This document shows, piece by piece, positions 22,301 to 25,201 of a stretch of 25,201 nt of DNA. The translations under genes were made by a program, and so were the position numbers. The notes under the pieces were generated by a model. The model was not told the DNA's origin. It saw only the letters and a program-made list of their open reading frames with translations, and did not search any database. Source of the stretch: a virus; IMG/VR virus record IMGVR_UViG_3300025769_000774, positions 1 through 25,201 of that record. The stretch is one strand, 5' to 3'. Each line of letters begins with the position of its first letter. Within the stretch, counting starts at the first letter, position 1.

Positions 22301-25201
22301 GAGCTAGTTACTTATAATTCTACTTCTTACAAACAAGTTACCTTTACCGAAGTAATCGGAAAAATTGCTAATAAATGGTTGGACTGGAAAACTTATGAAG
22401 AAGGCGATTTTATTTGGTACAAGGGAGTTCTAAGAAGAGCATCGACAACCGGACAATTAAGTACTGAATCTTCATTTAATTCTTTAAATAATGTATCCAT
22501 AAATTTACAAAAAGAATCGGGAGATGCAGGTTCAGATTCTACTATATCAATAGATACCACCAATAGTACTGTTTCAGAAGAAAACCCTGTAGTTAAAAAA
22601 TTAAATTCTGTAAATACTTTAATTTCTGGATATTCTTTATATGATTCAGACGACGTAAAATACTGGAAATATTTAGGGTGGAATTCTCAGAACCAACGAG
22701 AAGTTACCCGCCACCAAACTAATACTATTATCGATACTTCGTCATCTATCTTTGATAATATAAATAGTATGTTAAATCATTTTAACGGTATTTTACGTTA
22801 CTCAAATGGTAAATATGAATTAGAGGTAGAAACTCAGTCAGGCACTTTTGATAACGCTGAAATATTAACAGAAGATGATATTATTGGGTCGATCAATATT
22901 GAAGATTCTGGGCAGAGGGGGACATATAATACTGTAACGGTAGGTATCTCAGATCCACAAAATCGGTTTGAGAGTAGAAGTATTTCTTTCTTTGATTCTA
23001 ACTATTTAATAGAAGATAGAAATATTTCTAAGAAGGGGGATTTTAAAACTCCTTATGTTACTAACTACTTTAATGCGAGAATAAATGCTCGTCAATATCT
23101 TGAACAATCTCGATATGGTCTAAAAATTTCTTTTAATATGGCCCCAAAAGGTCTTCTGCTTGTTGCAGGAAGCTTAATTAAGCTAACTTATCCTCGTTTC
23201 GGTTGGGATGAAAAAATATTTAGAATTACAAACCTAACTTTTAATAACGATTGTTTGGTTCAGGTGACTGCGGAAGAACATAATGAATCTGCTTATTTAA
23301 TTTCGCCTATACCACGACAAGGATACAGTTCAGAAAACGCTAGTGTAGCTAATGACCCTCCGCCAGTAGCTCCCACAAATTTGACTACTTCTACAACTTC
23401 AAAGGGTGCTATTAATTTAAATTGGACAAATTCATCTACGTACAACCCTGCAAATTATGAGGTGGAAATTTATCGATCTACTCAGAGTTCGTTTACAGGA
23501 AGTCCTGCTCCCGAGTTGATAGCTGTAACAAAGGGAAATAGTTATTCTGATGTTTTAATTACAACCACGCAAGTAACTCTATACTACTGGATTCGGTATG
23601 CTGTAAGTACTCCTTTTGCGAAAAGAAGTACATCAAATAAAGCAAGACAAATTTTTTCCACATACTTGCCACTTTCTACAAATTCAGGGGTTTCTGGAGT
23701 TACTTCCGGCTCTATTGACGGCAGTACTATTACGCTTACTCCTTCCTCCGTAGGTATTGCGGAAGATTCGACAAATTTAGGAAACTATTTATATGGTAAC
23801 TCTGCTACTTCTGTAAGAGTTAAAGTAGGAAGTATTGATATTCCTTACGACGCTTCTTCCCCTTATAGTGAGCCTTCTTTCAGATTAGGAACTATTACAG
23901 GAACTAATATAACTCCTGGAACAATTTCTGGTTCAGGAGCTGACTTTGTAACTATAGGGCCAATGAGTAGCTTAACTCAGGAGTTTGCTTCGATCGATTA
24001 CGACATTATATTAGTAAATTCTCTTGGAGAAGAATCTACTTTTACAATTACACAGACTGCTTCTGTAACAGGAGTAGGTTCAAGGGGTCCAGGAAGGTGG
24101 AATGTTCCTGTTAGCTCTCTTCCAACAACTTCTTTACAAGCCGACACTGCTTGGGACTCTTCTTGGGCTAATCGTCCAGGACATCCTGTAGAAAATGATC
24201 AGGCATGGTTTTTTACAGGGACAGAAAGCTCTCCTTCCGGACAAAATGTGTGGATTTATGATGGGACAAACTGGTCGGAACAGATAGAAAGTATAGATGC
24301 AGAGTTACTTATATCAGGAAGTATTACAACCAGTAAAATTGCAGCAAACCAGATTACTGCTAATCTAATAGCAGCAAACCAGATTACCGCAAATCAAATC
24401 GCCGCAAACCAGATTACCGCAAATCAAATCGCCGCAAACCAGATTACTGCTACGGCAATCGCGGCAAACCAGATTACTGCTACGGCAATCGCCGCAAACC
24501 AGATTACTGCTACGGCAATCGCCGCAAACCAGATCTCTACTAATTTAATCGCTTCAAATACCGTCATAGCTCGCCATGTCAGTGCTGCTTCCGTGGTCTC
24601 AGCTTTATTAGATGTTCAATTAATTTTAGCCGATCAAATTGCTGCAAATCAAATTACTTCAGATAAAATTGCAGCGAATCAAATTACTGCAAGTCAAATC
24701 GCTGCAAACCAGATTACTGCAAACCAAATCGCTGCAAATCAAATTACTTCAAATCAAATCGCTGCAAACAGTATTACTTCATCTATGATCACTTCTAATT
24801 CTATTGTTTCCAATATTTTAGACGCTAATACTATTACAGCAGCCGATATTACTGTTACTGAATTGTCCGCTTTTACAGCCAATTTAGGTAGTATAACAGC
24901 TGGAACAATGAAAAATACAGGAGCAGATGCAATCCCTGATGCGGACTCAGCTCCTTCAGGTTCAGAGAGTGGCGCCCATATTGACCTTGATAATGGAAGA
25001 TTCGTTTTTGGAGATTCAGCTCAATATATTTTATGGGACGGAGCCGATTTAACTCTTTCTGGAGTTACGATCGATGAGAATGCAATTATTAATGCCGCTT
25101 CCGGCATACCTTTTATTCAAGATTCCGGAACTCAGGAAGGTGCAAATGTTCCAACACTTAATTTCGGAACAAACCTATCTCTTTCAGTAACGGGCGCCTC
25201 T
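19376..25201 (+). CDS. Tail tip / host-specificity protein, L-J fusion type (partial, 3' end beyond window)
   Basis: The frame is open for all 1942 codons from GTG 19376 to the window edge. GGAGG (19364-19368) is seven bases upstream, and the start overlaps the previous stop. Residues about 1-350 resemble minor tail proteins of the gpL/DUF2163 kind (YINREVFIYKAHIDPENG..., LLFKGIITSAKL, MSWSISSHWGDFVRVNGRLTS). Residues about 350-1310 hold TipJ/gpJ-like core domains, including NPAMQLLDYLTNVRYGRDL and LEQSRYGLKISFNMAPKGLLLVAGSLIKLTYP. Residues about 1326-1420 form an FN3 domain (PPPVAPTNLTTS...INLNW...YEVEIYRS...YYWIRYAVS). A domain with WDSSWANRP...GQNVWIYDGTNWSEQ precedes a decapeptide-repeat fibre (1645 to about 1830) and a distal beta domain (HIDLDNGRFVFGDSAQYILWDG). 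It would recognise the host surface and close the tail. Confidence 0.88.
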   Translation, partial: MTIRNINTDLKNSLLPSSSEYKDAFLYAHLVKFEKAIKYKGNLNGRGAKSYSYITDGSNDILFNDGSEDFEGNPNGTQRYVASKLSAVGAVSETIQARASNINLEVDTAVLGTELKGVYVTFTSTSFTVDVDLVDAGFFEGDEIYFEADTTVSPNLALNTTVTARIDRFTNENKTAHCTLISTQSTFDISNFSTTPGYYNIRFASKEVIGLLNKKEGSSYAGYINREVFIYKAHIDPENGAIIGAPYLLFKGIITSAKLTEDPENRSRMSWSISSHWGDFVRVNGRLTSDTFHRGLDGNGIPQIQALKKPQYSQDLGFLHSEQAINLIAIYSVTETRQKLKMKRKWYGSKKYKLVEYQVEVDREADLRFNLEAKYLPVIYGVQKIDSIPIFVDTLSNSANTVFVAYAICEGEVGGLYDIYFDDQSSICIDKQDADTRTQQTAENTIDVLCQGRMDRGDTLNNVSGVYDSSSTRLEGLGRGYGFLTWKADRWDYEVAPVDGNITLIDTTTFISGSGGTSSAKFGLQHEEATSFEVPIDTRLIFHSGKENQKADGLLSRYALNNQFKIQTDYFESTSDYWGPNHQLLDTAYVVAQYTINDGETQVPHLDFVVRGKLIDCYNYDLSYVSVPQALEDITNFTIGDEVELYSSENPSLIETNYIADIFTLPEETEPRIRLLNNPNLNGVTAFYVQKNSDTWHVITHDHVEHTGNVAETLREEITASSSTGTDTGVQVDLNSTGIVFNSLSQIQANLALAGVDITTAEIDFTELTRLLGNLTYEGGSGGTIDNIGENTNTTDFDNEVSFAYVTNAIALDPSTSSSTDDYYSGYTIELSRDLEDGSYFKQTKEIISYNGTTHVAFVDTNWNPAYMPMGGDSSGTPVDTYKILSKKDKRVSLNPAMQLLDYLTNVRYGRDLDVQEDINLDSFKKSGRECDTRSDVTVHLGGSNNIAVGDIYFAVKSGPNSTYPIVFRGKVKSIELVTYNSTSYKQVTFTEVIGKIANKWLDWKTYEEGDFIWYKGVLRRASTTGQLSTESSFNSLNNVSINLQKESGDAGSDSTISIDTTNSTVSEENPVVKKLNSVNTLISGYSLYDSDDVKYWKYLGWNSQNQREVTRHQTNTIIDTSSSIFDNINSMLNHFNGILRYSNGKYELEVETQSGTFDNAEILTEDDIIGSINIEDSGQRGTYNTVTVGISDPQNRFESRSISFFDSNYLIEDRNISKKGDFKTPYVTNYFNARINARQYLEQSRYGLKISFNMAPKGLLLVAGSLIKLTYPRFGWDEKIFRITNLTFNNDCLVQVTAEEHNESAYLISPIPRQGYSSENASVANDPPPVAPTNLTTSTTSKGAINLNWTNSSTYNPANYEVEIYRSTQSSFTGSPAPELIAVTKGNSYSDVLITTTQVTLYYWIRYAVSTPFAKRSTSNKARQIFSTYLPLSTNSGVSGVTSGSIDGSTITLTPSSVGIAEDSTNLGNYLYGNSATSVRVKVGSIDIPYDASSPYSEPSFRLGTITGTNITPGTISGSGADFVTIGPMSSLTQEFASIDYDIILVNSLGEESTFTITQTASVTGVGSRGPGRWNVPVSSLPTTSLQADTAWDSSWANRPGHPVENDQAWFFTGTESSPSGQNVWIYDGTNWSEQIESIDAELLISGSITTSKIAANQITANLIAANQITANQIAANQITANQIAANQITATAIAANQITATAIAANQITATAIAANQISTNLIASNTVIARHVSAASVVSALLDVQLILADQIAANQITSDKIAANQITASQIAANQITANQIAANQITSNQIAANSITSSMITSNSIVSNILDANTITAADITVTELSAFTANLGSITAGTMKNTGADAIPDADSAPSGSESGAHIDLDNGRFVFGDSAQYILWDGADLTLSGVTIDENAIINAASGIPFIQDSGTQEGANVPTLNFGTNLSLSVTGAS
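24338..24547 (+). repeat. Seven tandem 30-bp repeats coding IAANQITANQ-type decapeptides (block A)
   Basis: Seven contiguous 30-bp units encode I-A-A-N-Q-I-(T/S)-(A/T)-x-x (residues 1655-1724 of the tip protein). Units 4-6 end in ATA and units 2-3 in ANQ. Several neighbours differ by only one base, a sign of recent duplication or conversion. Ile recurs every five residues, fitting a slender trimeric fibre. Confidence 0.9.
24638..24787 (+). repeat. Five tandem 30-bp repeats of the same decapeptide (block B)
   Basis: Five units encode IAANQITSDK-, IAANQITASQ-, IAANQITANQ-, IAANQITSNQ- and IAANSITSSM-type decapeptides (residues 1755-1804). They use more AAT/CAA codons than block A and are more diverged in DNA. 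Block B starts exactly 300 bp after block A, so both are in one register. Confidence 0.88.

Noticed and set aside
24338-24787. 30-bp direct repeats that could be taken for a CRISPR array
   Set aside because: Units are contiguous with no spacers, stay in the reading frame of the tip protein, and encode a regular decapeptide.
1-25201. tRNA genes, integrase, attachment sites, insertion sequences
   Set aside because: I saw no cloverleaf-like segment, recombinase motif or terminal inverted repeat. Coding density leaves almost no room for them.

Overview
The window is a stretch of a tailed double-stranded DNA bacteriophage (or prophage) genome. It is A+T-rich, every supported gene is on the + strand, and gene ends overlap or lie a few bases apart almost everywhere. 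A long tape-measure gene, two tail-tube-type genes, a lambda L/J-like tip protein and no visible sheath or baseplate genes point to a long, non-contractile (siphovirus-type) tail. Shine-Dalgarno sites of the GGAG type, sigma70-like promoters and the L/J-like tip suggest a Gram-negative host. The species cannot be read from the sequence.

Layout: (1) 1-2047 holds the end of an upstream gene, a terminator with a UACG tetraloop, and a four-gene operon: a SPOUT/TrmH-like small protein, two related tail-associated proteins that begin M-x-YG, and a tail-fibre assembly chaperone-like protein. (2) 2048-4209 is the packaging operon: small terminase, an XhlA/holin-like small membrane protein, a Cys-cluster microprotein and large terminase. 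(3) 4210-8244 is the head operon: HNH endonuclease, HK97-type portal, a small DNA-binding-like protein, and a prohead protease fused in frame to scaffold and major capsid. The fusion has a strong internal ribosome site that should also release capsid protein alone. A terminator with a UUCG tetraloop follows. (4) 8245-12043 carries the connector, a large neck protein, a tail terminator and the major tail tube, ending in a hairpin terminator that overlaps the start of the next promoter's transcript. (5) 12044-25201 carries a second, diverged tail-tube protein, a pair of tail assembly chaperones in shifted frames, the tape measure, a distal tail protein, and a giant L/J-type tip protein that runs off the window end (1942 codons seen) and contains an FN3 domain and a decapeptide-repeat fibre.

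Regulation: four promoters share TTGAC(T/A)-17 bp-TATA(A/C)T and a conserved A-rich stretch upstream of -35. In three of them the -10 box ends only 7-8 bases before the ATG and there is no Shine-Dalgarno site, so the mRNAs of the SPOUT-like, small terminase and HNH genes are predicted to be leaderless. Genes further down each operon have ordinary Shine-Dalgarno sites or stop/start overlaps.

The most notable features are the leaderless promoter set, the nested capsid start inside the protease fusion, the tandem tail-tube paralogs split by a promoter/hairpin, a chaperone frameshift that must be +1 or -2 rather than lambda's -1, and the tip-protein repeat that keeps an exact 10-residue register through an apparent interruption.
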